The position numbers were made by a program, and so were the translations under genes. Below the pieces are notes generated by a model, which saw nothing but the letters and a program-made list of their open reading frames with translations, was not told the DNA's origin and did not search any database. Shown one piece after another: positions 45,173-55,412 of a stretch of 64,000 bases of DNA. The first letter of the stretch is position 1; every line of letters starts with the position of its first letter. The DNA is from Posidonia oceanica (Eukaryota; Streptophyta; Magnoliopsida; Alismatales; Posidoniaceae), in contig JAZBRS010000059.1 in assembly GCA_037176725.1 (NCBI GenBank), forward strand, positions 8,295,001 to 8,359,000. The letters are read 5' to 3'.

Positions 45173-45880
45173 GCCATTGTCTGCTACCAATTTCTTTGGG
45201 ATCCCGAACCTTGAGAGGATATTTTTCCGCACGAACTTGCAAAGATTTGAAGCTTTGATTTCAGTGAACGCTTCCGCTTCAACCCATTTAGTGAAGTACT
45301 CAGTAGCTGTGAGGATGAACCTATTCTGCTTTTCGGTGTCGAATGGTCCCATGACATCAAATGCCCACATAGAGAAGGGCCACACCGTTTGAGTTGGATT
45401 CAACTTGGATACTAGCGCATGTATTCTGTTTGCATGGATCTGGCACTACCTGCACCTTCTCACCTTTTTGCGCAATTTGCCTCCATTGTGGGCCAGTAGT
45501 ATCCTCTGTGCAGTATCATTTTTACCAGGAATTGGGAACTGATGTGTCCTCCACATATGCCTTCATGCATTTCTCCGATGATAACTTCAACCTCCTCATA
45601 AGTGACACAGCGCAGCTCTATTCCGCTGAAAGACCTTTTGAAAAGGACCCCGGCTCTCATGAAGTATCTTGTAGCCATCCTCCGAATTGCCTCTCTATCT
45701 TGTGAAGTTGCGTGGTCGGGGAAAATCCCGTCTTGAATGTAGTTCTGGATGTCAAAAAACCATGAGTTCCCGTCATCCCCTATGTTGTAGCAAACTTCAA
45801 ACGTGCCTATCCTTGATTCCCCAGCTTTTTGTCTAAGCTCCACGGCCCATGGCTCAGTTGAGTCAATGGCAGGCATCCCG
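45173..45880 (-). pseudogene. T integrase, N-terminal half, cut by O insertion
   Basis: Reading leftward: the pre-integrase region with TRYFMRAGVLFKRSFSGIEL, the zinc finger HEGICGGH (about 45565) and RRCRQCQIH (about 45465), then WPFSMWAFDVMGPFDTEKQN with the first catalytic Asp (about 45365). YFTKWVEAEAF and RFGIPKKLVADNG follow, with the second catalytic Asp, immediately before the O LTR. The catalytic Glu and the rest of the core are absent here. A frameshift near 45460 is visible. The C-terminal domain at 11742-12058 is probably the displaced other end. Confidence 0.88.
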
Positions 45881-46444
45881 TGTTGCTAAACCATTATTGT
45901 TTGCTCTCGGATATTGATGGGGAACTCGATTAAGGAAGCCAGCAAAGCGAGAGCATCCGCTAGTAGGTTATGACTCCGGAGGGTGTGGACATACACCACT
46001 TGCTGAAACCGCACCAATAGGAGGCGTGCAATGCCTTTGTATTCTTTCTAGTCTTGGGTTGAGGGTTCTATATTTGTTCAGAATTTGTCTTAGAACCAAT
46101 TGGGAGTCTCCAATGAGTTTCAACCACTTTGCCCCTAGCTCCAGTGCTAGGCGTAATCCAAGGATAAAGGCCTCGTATTCTGCAACATTGTTGGTATTTG
46201 CGGCGAAGTTTAGCTGTACAGCTTGAGGAATGAGAACTCCTTCCAGAGTGAGAAGTGCTACTCCGATGCCTGCCCCTTGTCTGTTGAGTGCTCCATCGAA
46301 GTAAAGAGTCCATTGTCAAGTGGGAGACTCGGTAGCTTGTATTTCCAGTATTTCCTCATCAGGGAAGTCTATTCGGACTAGTTGATAATCTTCTATTGGT
46401 AGTTCTGCCAGGTGATCTGCAATGGCTTGCTGCTTGATCGCCTT
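45881..46444 (-). pseudogene. T RNase H domain
   Basis: Asp in WTLYFDGALNRQGAGIG (about 46300), Glu in NNVAEYEAFILGLRLALELG (about 46180-46130) and Asp in KLIGDSQLVLRQI (about 46110-46080) are all present. Stops are seen near 46444, 46318 and 45885. The upstream connection domain is mostly missing: RT jumps from the palm end (GIEMD) to a segment normally found just before RNase H (FEKSALSARLARWQLLSTEF), so an internal deletion joins the two. Confidence 0.82.
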
Positions 46445-47260
46445 CTAGGACACATATTGCAAGTCAAATTCAGTGGAGAGGAGTTGCCACCTTGCCAATC
46501 TTGCAGAGAGGGCTGACTTCTCGAACATATATTTGATTAGGTCCATCTCAATTCCTCTCTTGCTGATGATGAAGCCCAATAACTTCCCGGTAGTTACCCC
46601 AAACACACATTTCTTTGGGTTCATTTTTAGTTGATATTGCCTTGCTATACTCAGTACCCTTCTTAGTGCCTCAAAGTGTGCCTCCCTTGTTCTTGATTTA
46701 ACCAAGATATCGTCAACATACACTTCCATGCAATTGTGCATCATGTCGTGGAAGATGGCCAACATCGCTCTCTGATATGTTGCACCGGCGTTCTTGAGAC
46801 CGAATGGCATGACTACATAGCAGTATGTCCCCCATGGTGTGATGAACGATGTCTTCTTTTGGTCCTCCTCTGCTAGCTTAATCTGTTGTAACCGGAGAAA
46901 CCATCCATGAAAGATAGCATCTCAAATCCTGCTGTACTGTCCACTAGCAAGTCAATATGTAGCAAAGAGAAGTCATCTTTGGGATAGGCGGCGTTGAGGT
47001 TGCGATAGTCAATGCAAACCCGAACCTTCCCGCCCTTTTTGGCCACTAGTACTATATTTGAGACCCAACTGGGGTACACAACCACCCTTATGAATTTTAC
47101 TTTATGGAGCTTGTCAATTTCTTCTTTGACTTTGAGGGCGAGTTCCGGCCTTAGTCGCCTTAACTTCTGCTTGACGAGTTTGGTTCCAAAGTTCAGTGGA
47201 AGCAGGTGTTCCACTAGGGCTGATTGTAGACCAGGCATATCCTCGTACTTAAAGGCCAGC
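46445..47260 (-). pseudogene. T reverse transcriptase, with connection-domain deletion
   Basis: Fingers and palm are well preserved: KLVKQKLRRLRPELALKVKE, FIRVVVYPSWVSNIVLV, VRVCIDYRNLNAAYPKDDF (first catalytic Asp region, about 47030-46980) and SFMDGFSGYN (about 46900). After a frameshift near 46875: MPFGLKNAGATYQRAM (46810), the active site EVYVDDILVKS (about 46720), KMNPKKCVFGVTTGKLLGF and ISKRGIEMD. The frame then passes straight into a segment from the distal connection domain, implying loss of a few hundred base pairs. Standard Ty3/gypsy RT. Confidence 0.9.
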
Positions 47261-48305
47261 ACATCCACAAATTCTTTCAAGATTTGGACCATTTGCTCCC
47301 GCTCTTTTGGGCTCAGGCTTGCACTTATGAGTATTGGTTTTGGCTCTTCCATAGTTCCCAGGTTGACCTCCACGGTCTCTTCTTCAGTTGCCTTGGTTAG
47401 CTCATCATATTTGTCCATGAGGTGTTTAAGGAGGTTTGAGTCGGCCTCTTGATCTTCTTCCTCATCACTGCAGCTAACCAACTCATATGCTTCTATTCCT
47501 GCACACTTCCCAAACCGATCAAATTCTTCTAGTAGGAAGACCATATTAGCAGTAGCCAGCTCCTGAGGTAGTGCCTCCGTGTATTGACACACACACAGAG
47601 TTTTGGAAGCGGTGGTCGAAGTTGACCGCGAGTTGCTAGAACTAACATGGTGATCCTCTCCCTTATTGAAAACAGAAAGTAAATTACTTTTATTTCTAGG
47701 AAATGAAAACAGTGCGGAATTAAACAAAGTTTTATTTACAGCATCTAGGGGGATGTCCCTAGAGTTACCTGCATCAGTAGAGATAGGAACCTTTCTAGGC
47801 GGGCTCATCATAGTCGACTTCCCATCATCTTCGAGAAGCTCATGGTTGGCCCCTGGATCGGGGTCAACTTCAGATCTCTGGGGCTGCAGACCTTCAGAGA
47901 GATCAACCGTGAGGTGGCGGACCCTGTGTACGAGTCGTTGTGACTTGCGTAGAATTTGCCCCGGCCTTTGCTCCAAAGAGGAAGAGATGTCCAGAACTGG
48001 AGGAGGCGGAGGCTTGGAAGCGGCGGTGCCGGAAGAAGAGGGAGAAGAAGGAAGAGGTGGTCGATACGGAGGCTTGGAGGCAGCAGTGCCGGAAGAAGAG
48101 GGAGAAGAAGAAAGAGGTGGCCGATCCGGAGGTTCGGGGGCTGGTGCGCCTAATAGTGGTGGCAGCGATGTTGCAGTCTGACCTTCATAAGGCTCTGCTG
48201 GCAACTCTTCTGCAGTCTGACCTTCCTGAGGCTCTGCTGCTACAGTCTGGCCTTCGTGAGGCTCTGCTGTCAACTCCCTTGCAATCTAACCTTCGTGAGG
48301 CTCTG
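47261..48305 (-). CDS. T polyprotein spacer upstream of RT (open frame)
   Basis: Open and continuous with RT (466 codons in all, 48273-46873). N-terminal part: five imperfect EPHEGQT-type repeats (48305-48165, ~45 bp each). Next comes a duplicated ~60-bp Ser/Pro segment (SSSPSSSGTAASKPP, 48125-47990), then a basic stretch QRLVHRVRHLTVDLSEGLQP. An acidic region follows (ELVSCSDEEEDQEADSNLL, about 47480-47420), and finally the pre-RT block KEFVDVLAFKYEDMPGL. No enzymatic domain; spacer role inferred from position. Confidence 0.65.
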
Positions 48306-48489
48306 TTGGCAATTCAAGTGTTTGGAATAAGCCGGAAATGTTTACGTCGGCTGTGTCCTCTGCACTTTGGAGAGTGTGTTTGGTTGATTGTGCCAAAATA
48401 ATATTTCCCAGGGGGACGAATTCGAGTCGAGTATCCTTACGCTGGTAAAATGTCCTTGTAGATTCCACTGTAATGGTCGTCCGTCAGGG

Positions 48490-48605
48490 AGCAAGTCGAA
48501 ACCGAGTCCTCCCCTTCCTTCTCTGTCACAGGCCTTTACTGGCTCCTTCATTCCCATTCCTTCTGGGCCTAAGCCCTGGCCTTCCTTGTGCCCAATTCTC
48601 CTCAT
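48490..48605 (-). pseudogene. G-patch motif in T polyprotein
   Basis: MRRIGHKEGQGLGPEGMGMK followed by EPVKACDREGRGGLGFDLL fits the G-patch pattern (spaced glycines, GxGLG core, closing GLGF). G-patch segments between protease and RT are known from some retroelements and betaretroviruses and bind nucleic acid. A stop lies just upstream (about 48617) and frame changes occur downstream, so this copy is broken. Confidence 0.6.
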
Positions 48606-48622
48606 GATCTCTCATCCCACAT

Positions 48623-49312
48623 TCATGGAGGGCATTTGCTTTTTGAGGATTCCTTCTTCTTGTGAAATAATCTAGGCCTGGCCCACTTGTCTCTTAGCTC
48701 GACCATAGATACTACATTCTTGCCCTTTTCGGCGCGGGTCGACTTTTCTTGCACACTGAACTGGTGCGGCAGGTATATCACATTTGCCTCTGCTTCTTGG
48801 CCTGGTATGTCCCCTGCTATCTTGATGATTTTCCCATCGTGAGGGAATTTCAGGCATTGGTGCCGAGGAGATGATACTCCTTTTAAAGTGTCCAGCCATT
48901 GTCTCCCCAGGATAATCTGATATGGGACATTGATGTCTATGACGATTAGTTGGGTTAGAACCTGAGCTGGTCCTATCCCTATTTTTGTGGTCCACTTGCC
49001 GTGTGCTTTTCTTTTGCTGTCATCATACCCGACAATCGTCATATCAATAGGGGTTAAGGAAGCCTCATTTACGCCTAAGGCTCGTATTGTATTTAACGAG
49101 CAAATGTTCGTTGATGCACCAGTATCTATGAGCACTTCAGAAATTAAGTGATTGTTTATAGAAATGGTTACATTCAGTGGAGCTTTTCTCCTCTCTATTG
49201 GTGCCAACTCGCTATCAGCAAAGGTAATGATAGGCTCTACAAAGACTGCTGTAGCTATAATATGGAGTTCCTCTGCTGGCATATCTGGGGCAACTTGAGC
49301 CTTCTCTAGCAC
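48623..49312 (-). CDS. T second aspartic-protease-like domain (DTG)
   Basis: 229 open codons. Active-site loop VLIDTGASTNICSL at about 49140-49100; downstream GIGPAQVLTQLIVIDI and YQIILGRQWLDTLKG (about 48905-48865), the ILGR block of retropepsins, then LKFPHDGKIIKIAGD. It follows another complete protease-like domain (49396-50270) in the same gag-pol string, so T carries two. They share fold landmarks but not close sequence. One may be catalytic and the other structural; which cannot be told from sequence. Confidence 0.75.
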   Translation of the reverse strand: MLEKAQVAPDMPAEELHIIATAVFVEPIITFADSELAPIERRKAPLNVTISINNHLISEVLIDTGASTNICSLNTIRALGVNEASLTPIDMTIVGYDDSKRKAHGKWTTKIGIGPAQVLTQLIVIDINVPYQIILGRQWLDTLKGVSSPRHQCLKFPHDGKIIKIAGDIPGQEAEANVIYLPHQFSVQEKSTRAEKGKNVVSMVELRDKWARPRLFHKKKESSKSKCPP

Positions 49313-49395
49313 TTCTTGCAGAGCTTTTCAGTGTTGATTTGAGCTGTTTATGAGGTCATAGATCGAGATCCTGGCCTGTGTCTTCTTTAATTGCT

Positions 49396-50270
49396 CTAGG
49401 ATGTCAAATTCCACCGACCCGGGTCCTGCTTCGAGTCCAACCGGCTCTGTTTGCTCTGCTGGTGGCATGATTCGATTTGACAGCCTCCCTCCTCTGGTGA
49501 TGGACGCGGCAGCCTCATTTCCTTTGCACGGGTCGCTAGATGCTCCTTTCTTGACGGCCAGGCGAAGATGGACTTCTCCCGTATAGATCTGCCAAGCTCT
49601 GGTGGCTTTGTGGCCCTAGCTTGTTGCTCTGTTGGCGCTTGGAAGATTGGGGATGACGGAGTAGTAGTGCTCCAGAATACTGAAGTGTTGAGGGCCGGCA
49701 ATTGACTTGATGGAGGCCTAGCTGCCCTGAAGATTAGGGAGACCGGTGGCGACAGCGGCTTGGGATCCCACAGCTGTGATTTTCTCCATGGCAGATGTTG
49801 TGACTCCTCCTCATCCCGAAGGGTTGCAATTTGTGGTTCTGGCATCTTGAATGTGCATAGAGTCCCCGGTCGATTGGCTGGAATGCTGACGACCGCTCCA
49901 TGGTATTTGAATTTTAGCATTTGATGAACTGAAGATGCTACAGCCCCGACCTCCGCTAGCCAAGACCTCCCTAGGATGAGTGGCTCCAGAACTTCCTCCT
50001 TCATAATGATCACTGAAGTGACACTGGTCAAAGGACCGACTGTGATTTCCATGGGCATTGTCCCTAGTGCCAATTTCTCCTTCTAATCAAACCCAGTGCA
50101 TATAAATGGAGTTCTATCTAGCTCACCCTCATTTAGCCCTAAGCTCCGGAGTGTGGAGAGAGAACTGAGGCTTCGGCTTGCTCCAGTGTCAACCAATACT
50201 CCTTCCAGCACATGATCATTGATGTCCACTGTGATGACAAGCGGCAGCTCTTGCGTATATTGGGGCGGAA
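49396..50270 (-). pseudogene. T first aspartic-protease-like domain (DTG)
   Basis: VDINDHVLEGVLVDTGASRS (about 50230-50175) gives the active-site loop; SLSTLRSLGLNEGELD follows, then a TAG at about 50083. The open part from MALGTMPMEITVGPLTSVTS (50073) has EPLILGRSWLAEVG (about 49980-49945) and LKFKYHGAVVSIPANRPGTL. After the domain comes a Pro/Ser-rich tail ending near 49396. One in-frame stop separates the loop from the rest. Confidence 0.75.
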
Positions 50271-52457
50271 GACTATATTTTCCCGTTCAAATTGCTGATT
50301 AGCTTTTTGAACTTGGTTTCTTCCTCTATATCTTCTTGTGGTTCCTCCACTACTGCTGTGAGGTTGAACTGGCTAAGGAGCTCCTTCACTGTTAGTCCCT
50401 TGTTTGCCTCACTATCCCAATCATCATCCGAGATTATTCCTCACTGCTCAGCTTGGTTGTCTTGGTTCTCTTCTAGTATGACATGGTTGTCCCAGTCCTT
50501 TGATGTTAGCGGATTAGGGAGCTGCTCGCCTTGGAATGCCATGACTTGGTGCTTAAGGAGAGGGTCGCTGTAGACTTGTTGGGACATCCCTGTCTGCTTT
50601 CTCTGTTTGGCTCTTTTGACTAGGACATCCTATTCAAACACATCTGCCTCTACCATGTCATAGACTATGTCTCTGAAAGTCCAACAGTCATTGATGTTGT
50701 GACCATGTACCCTATGGAACGGGCAGTACTTGTTCTGGTCACAATTTGGAAGTTCAGGCCTGGCTAGCGGGAGTTCGATTGCTTTTGCCTCCTCTATTCT
50801 ATGAACATATCTGCCAGTGTGACTGGTAGAGGAGGGTATGGTCTCTTCTTCCCTTTTTGCGTGGCATTGAAGGGGGAACATTGTGATAACCGCTCCCATT
50901 CCCAGTGTTGTTGGGCAGATTTCTGTTGTTGGCCTGGCCATTTTGATTGCCCTAGTCCATTGCTGCCAGGGAGCATTCCACATAGGGTGGATTTGCTGCT
51001 GAGGGGGAGGGTTATTCCATGCCTGCTGTTGCTGAGGAAGGCGGCTCCATGCTTGCTGTTGTTGAGGAGGAGGGTGGCTCCATGCTTGCTGCTGCTGAGG
51101 AGGAGGGTGGCTTCAGGCTTGTTGTTGCTGAGGAGGAGGGTTGTTCCAGGTTGGCTGCTGTGAAGTTAATATAGCCCTTTGTTCGAATGGCCTGGGTGCA
51201 GGGCCCATCTTGTTGACGACTCCGGTCACTCCCTCTACCACCTGTGCTTTCTGGCTCTTCTTTGGCTCCTCCATGAATTCATGTAGATTTTCTTTAACGG
51301 AGGCTGTCACTTCATACAAGGCCGTCACATTGGGACAGTAGGCATTCACGAGTCCCTTCTTCATTGGTCTAGTGGTGTTTGCAATGAGGGTCTGGACTAC
51401 TTGTCTCTCCGGAATGGTCAGCCCTGATCTAGCCTCCATTTCCCGCCATTTGTTGGCGAATGTTACCCAACTTTCGCCTTGCTTCATGACCTCCTTGCTT
51501 AGGTCGTGGAAGGTTGGCTTGGGGTCTATCTTGTGTTGGTATTTTGTAAGGAAGCTCTCTCTGATTTTGTCAAAGCTACTGAGGTCTTCCTTGGAGAGAG
51601 TGAGAACCAATCCATAGGCTCTCCTTCGAGTGAGTAGAAGAACAGGTATACCATAAGCCCCAAATCATGAAAGTAGGGGGCTGACTCCATTTGGAACCGC
51701 ACTAGGTGACTGAGTGGGTTAGTGGTTCCATTGAACTTGAGAGTCTACGGGTACTTGAAGCCTGGAGGTAATCTGAACGGGGGAAACCGGCTCATGTCAA
51801 AGTTTGCCGGAGCCTGGGTATGTACCCCTAATGCACTGAGCATTTTTCTCATCTCATCCAAATTTGTCATCCCGACTGATGGGGTCGGGACATGTGAATT
51901 GAAGGATGGATGGTTCTGCTGCTGATTGAGGTATCTGTTGCAGAAATGTTGAGGTGCGACCTGCTCGTATCGTGGGGGAGACGCCTGATGGTGGTGATGA
52001 TCTGGCCAAGGCTGAATGCCTGCCATAGGTGGTTGGAGATGTCTTAGATAGACTCCTTCATTGTACTCGCCATGTGGCATGTAGCTGTGTTCCTAAATCA
52101 AGGGGTTGGTCCTTGAGTTATAAGCTCCGTTGAGCGTTGTACCCTGACCTGGGTAGTTTGTGTCCAGCAGTGGGTTACCATTTTGTCCCTAGTATATATC
52201 TTCAGGGGTATGGTCCGCAACTAGCCTTCGTTGTCCTTCACCAAGATGGGGTGGCTGCTGGAGGTTGTTCTGACATGGCCCCGTTGGGGCTGATGCCTCT
52301 TCATTTAAGAACTGGTACATGACTTTATACTGGATCGAGTCCGGATCTAAGGCTTCTCTGGTGATCGGGTGGTAGATTGTAGGCTCCTCTCCCGAGGAAC
52401 TTGTTGAGTCTGACCTCTCTCTTTCCGGTTATTCAGCTTCATGGATTTGGTTCATCA
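50271..52457 (-). pseudogene. T gag polyprotein
   Basis: Starts MMNQIHEAE near 52457. A Pro/Gln/His-rich N-terminus contains MPHGEYNEGVYLRH (52080) and RFPPFRLPPGFKYP. The capsid core follows (TLKFNGTTNPLSHLVRF, SFDKIRESFLTKYQHK, SWVTFANKWREMEARSGLTI; 51750-51350). Next are tandem PPPQQQQAWSH repeats (about 51000-51150, 36-bp units) and a zinc knuckle CPFHRVHGHNINDC (about 50725-50685) with its Cys, His and Cys intact. After a stop at about 50627 it continues as acidic spacer to the protease. Stops at about 52430, 52195, 52095, 51745, 51112, 50627, 50448 and 50275 mark it as dead. Capsid and RNA-packaging role by family. Confidence 0.87.
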
Positions 52458-54024
52458 TTGCTGCAACTTTTGATAATGAGATGGAATTGGCTTCAGGGCG
52501 TAATACGCCTCAGAGTAAGGCGTATAACGTTGGACGCAATATTTCACACGTACAACACCCTTAACAGTATTCCTCTATTCTTCTCCTGTCTTTTCTTTTC
52601 AGCTTTTCCTTTCTCTCCTCTTTCTTTTTTTTTCCTTTTTTTTTGCTTTTTTTTCTGATTTTTTTTTGCTCTCTTTTTTTCTGTTTTTTTTTTTGCTCCT
52701 TTTGCTTTTGGCTTTTCTCTTTTTTTTCTTTTGAAGGATTACAAGTGCAAAGAAAAGGAAATTACAAGAACTTTGGAAATTTTAATACAGATTCCTAACA
52801 AAAAGTAAAAATAAAACAGAATTGTCACTGTTACAGGTTTTTCAATGTCTTCCCCTGCCAAACAAATCACACAAATGAGCTAAAATATAACAGCCACACA
52901 AAGAATGCGCTAGACACGGAACCTACTGTGTACAACGTTAGACGCAGGGATCTCAGTGGCTAACATCCTGTTTCACGGAACTGCACAAAAACACTTTCAA
53001 ACAGCGATTTAAGGTTTTGATTTTTGTTTTCGCTTTGAGATTAGTGCTTTAAACCTGCTGTAGCTCTTTAGGTTCCTTAAGGCTTAGGTATGGCTTCTTT
53101 TTTGGAATTTCTAGGACTCCTCACAAAATAGGTGAATATTTTTGGTACTACCCCCTACCTCAACTCCTGAGGATGCTAGGGGGAGCCCAAATACACTTAG
53201 GTCCCTACCCTGTAGAGGTAGAGCCCAGCATACTCGAGATTGATCGGGTCACTCACGTATCCACACACCAATGAAATAAACAAACTACCGAAAGAGGGAG
53301 GGAGAAATACAAGTCAAAGCTTGAGGTTCTAATTGTCTTTCACAAAAGGTCAAGGGAGAAGGAGGGCCCCTAGTGAAAGACAATGACAATACAAGTACCT
53401 TTCCTAAGCCCTTTGCAACAGAGGTGCTTGGGACCTAGACGGTTACTTATATAACCCAAGAAATGACACAAGCAATTAGTTCCCAAGGAGGGCCATGCAA
53501 GTCATATAAAAAGATTCGATTTTTTTGTTATTATTTTTTTTGCAAAGCACTTAAAGAAACTGAAGTTCCGGTCCTTACGGCAAAGCCGATCACCTCACAC
53601 CTCAGTCCTTGGGCCAGTTATGAAAAGAAAAATAAGAGAAAATTTAAAACAAAAGGTTTCTGTTCAGTAGTCGTTAGACGTTGATATTGCAGCGTCTAAT
53701 GTTAGACGCGCCAGATCACGCGTATAACATACTGACAGAGTTTTTTTTTCAGAAAGACAGTGGTTTTTACAAACCACCTCTACTCCCAAGAATCTAGAGA
53801 AAAGGGAGAGGTGATTTCAGTTATTTGAATGTAAACAAAAAAACGAAAAGGGTCACGGCGCCTCAAAACACTACGAGGAATTTCACCGCTACCTTAAAAC
53901 TTATGGAAGAAATTAAGAAATTAAAACTAAACTAAGAATGTCAATAATGGAGGAGGAAGAAAAAAGAAAAGCTTACTTACCTTGCACGGGGACACTTTTA
54001 GCTGTCCCACCGTGATAGCCAGAC
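52458..54024 (-). other. T 5' leader (right copy)
   Basis: 1.57 kb between LTR and gag on the minus strand. Word-family clusters at 52495-52560, 52925-52975 and 53670-53735. A pyrimidine tract lies at 52570-52735, and a consensus splice donor (CAAG|GTAAGT) at 53980/53981. A segment of about 1.07 kb (52875-53948) has no counterpart in the left copy, so one leader gained or the other lost it. The PBS candidate is at 54002-54024. No gene supported. Confidence 0.65.
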
Positions 54025-55352
54025 TGTGGATATGAGGTTTTAGAGAGGAGAAGAGGCTTGTATGCTTTTTTTGCTCTATCTGCTCTTTCTCGGGGTCCCC
54101 TTTTTGTATCCAACTCCGTCACTCCACGTATGATGGAATTGGTGTAATCGCCACTCTCGGTTTGCTTTCGTCGGCCCTAAAGACGCCTTGGGGAGATGTA
54201 ATGTGGTTGCGGGTTCAACTACCTTGGGACAACGCCAGCGTTGCCCAAGGGTGCCCGTGCTTGTGAGCTCTTTCTTCTTTCTTCTTCCTTGTATGACAAA
54301 CGTTAGCAAAGCAAAAGAAACAATGCAAGATGGATTAATATGTGTAGTAACTTTTTCAGAGTAAATAGAAAAGACAATGGAGAAACATAATGAAATACGT
54401 ACCCGAGGGATTTGATCCCCCCGGTTGCAACTAATAAAGATGTATGCTTAGCTACAACAATATATGAACTCGAAAAAAATGCTTGATTATGCTATGGAAT
54501 TAAAGATGTGATATGAGAAAAAAAAACAAAACAAAAAAATAGAGTCCCCTTTATCTATGCATAGAGTGTAAACTGTGTTGACATAATGCCAACAACGACA
54601 AAGGGACACTCAAGCTCTCTCGAAGACTTTCTGCCTTTCAAATTTTCTCTTCTCTCTTTCAATTCTCAAGGACCTCACTTCTCTAGGATTTTTTAATCTC
54701 AAGAGAGCATGTGAATTCCAAAAATCCAGCCATGAACCCTATGGGGGTACCCCTGTTTTTATAGAAGCAGGGGAGAAACAAAAAAGGACACAAATGTCAA
54801 GTCAGTAGAATTTCCTGTTTCAGAAGTGTTAAACGCTGGAAAACCAGCGTATAACGTTATAAGCGAGAGTCCCTGCGTATAACGACCTCCGAGGCATAAC
54901 TGCCAGGATCAGAGAAGATTCCCCAATTAAGGAGTCATTAAGTGTGTTTAAACTCGGCTTTGATGGCTTTGATCGGTCAATAGGTTCCAAAGAAGGCAAA
55001 AAACGATTTCTGGATTAGGTCAAATAAGGAACGCTTTGGGCTGATTGGGTTGCCACGTTGGACGCTGGAAAACCAGCGGCCAATGTTAGCCACTGGAGAA
55101 CCAGCGGTCAACGTTGTACGCTAAGAAGACAGCGGACAACACCCTCAGTCAGTTCAACTTCCAAATTTGGTCAGGACATGAAGAACACACGGGTTGCCAA
55201 CATTTGGGGCTTAGATAAGGATAACAATATGGACTTGAGAGAAAACATTTGGCTCAAGTAAGACATTCTGGATTAGGCAAAAGGCTTCTAAGAGTGACCT
55301 AATGCAAGAGACTATACTAACATAAAGGGAGTACCAAAACGGGGTATCTACA
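54025..55352 (-). repeat. T element 5' LTR, 1.33 kb
   Basis: Minus strand TGTAGATACCCC to TATCCACA. Homologous to 1731-3130. It includes a hairpin ACGCTGG-AAAA-CCAGCGT (about 54835-54855) where the left LTR has ATGCTGG-AAAA-CCAGCAT, a compensated change. Several AACGTTGGACGC-type words with CTGG/CCAG inverted pairs lie at 55055-55135. Right flank (55353 on) starts ATTAG; no matching duplication was found in the window. Confidence 0.88.
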
Positions 55353-55412
55353 ATTAGAAACTGCAATTCCTTAAAGTAATAGTCAAAGTTAAGTTTTGTT
55401 AGTTAAAAAAAA

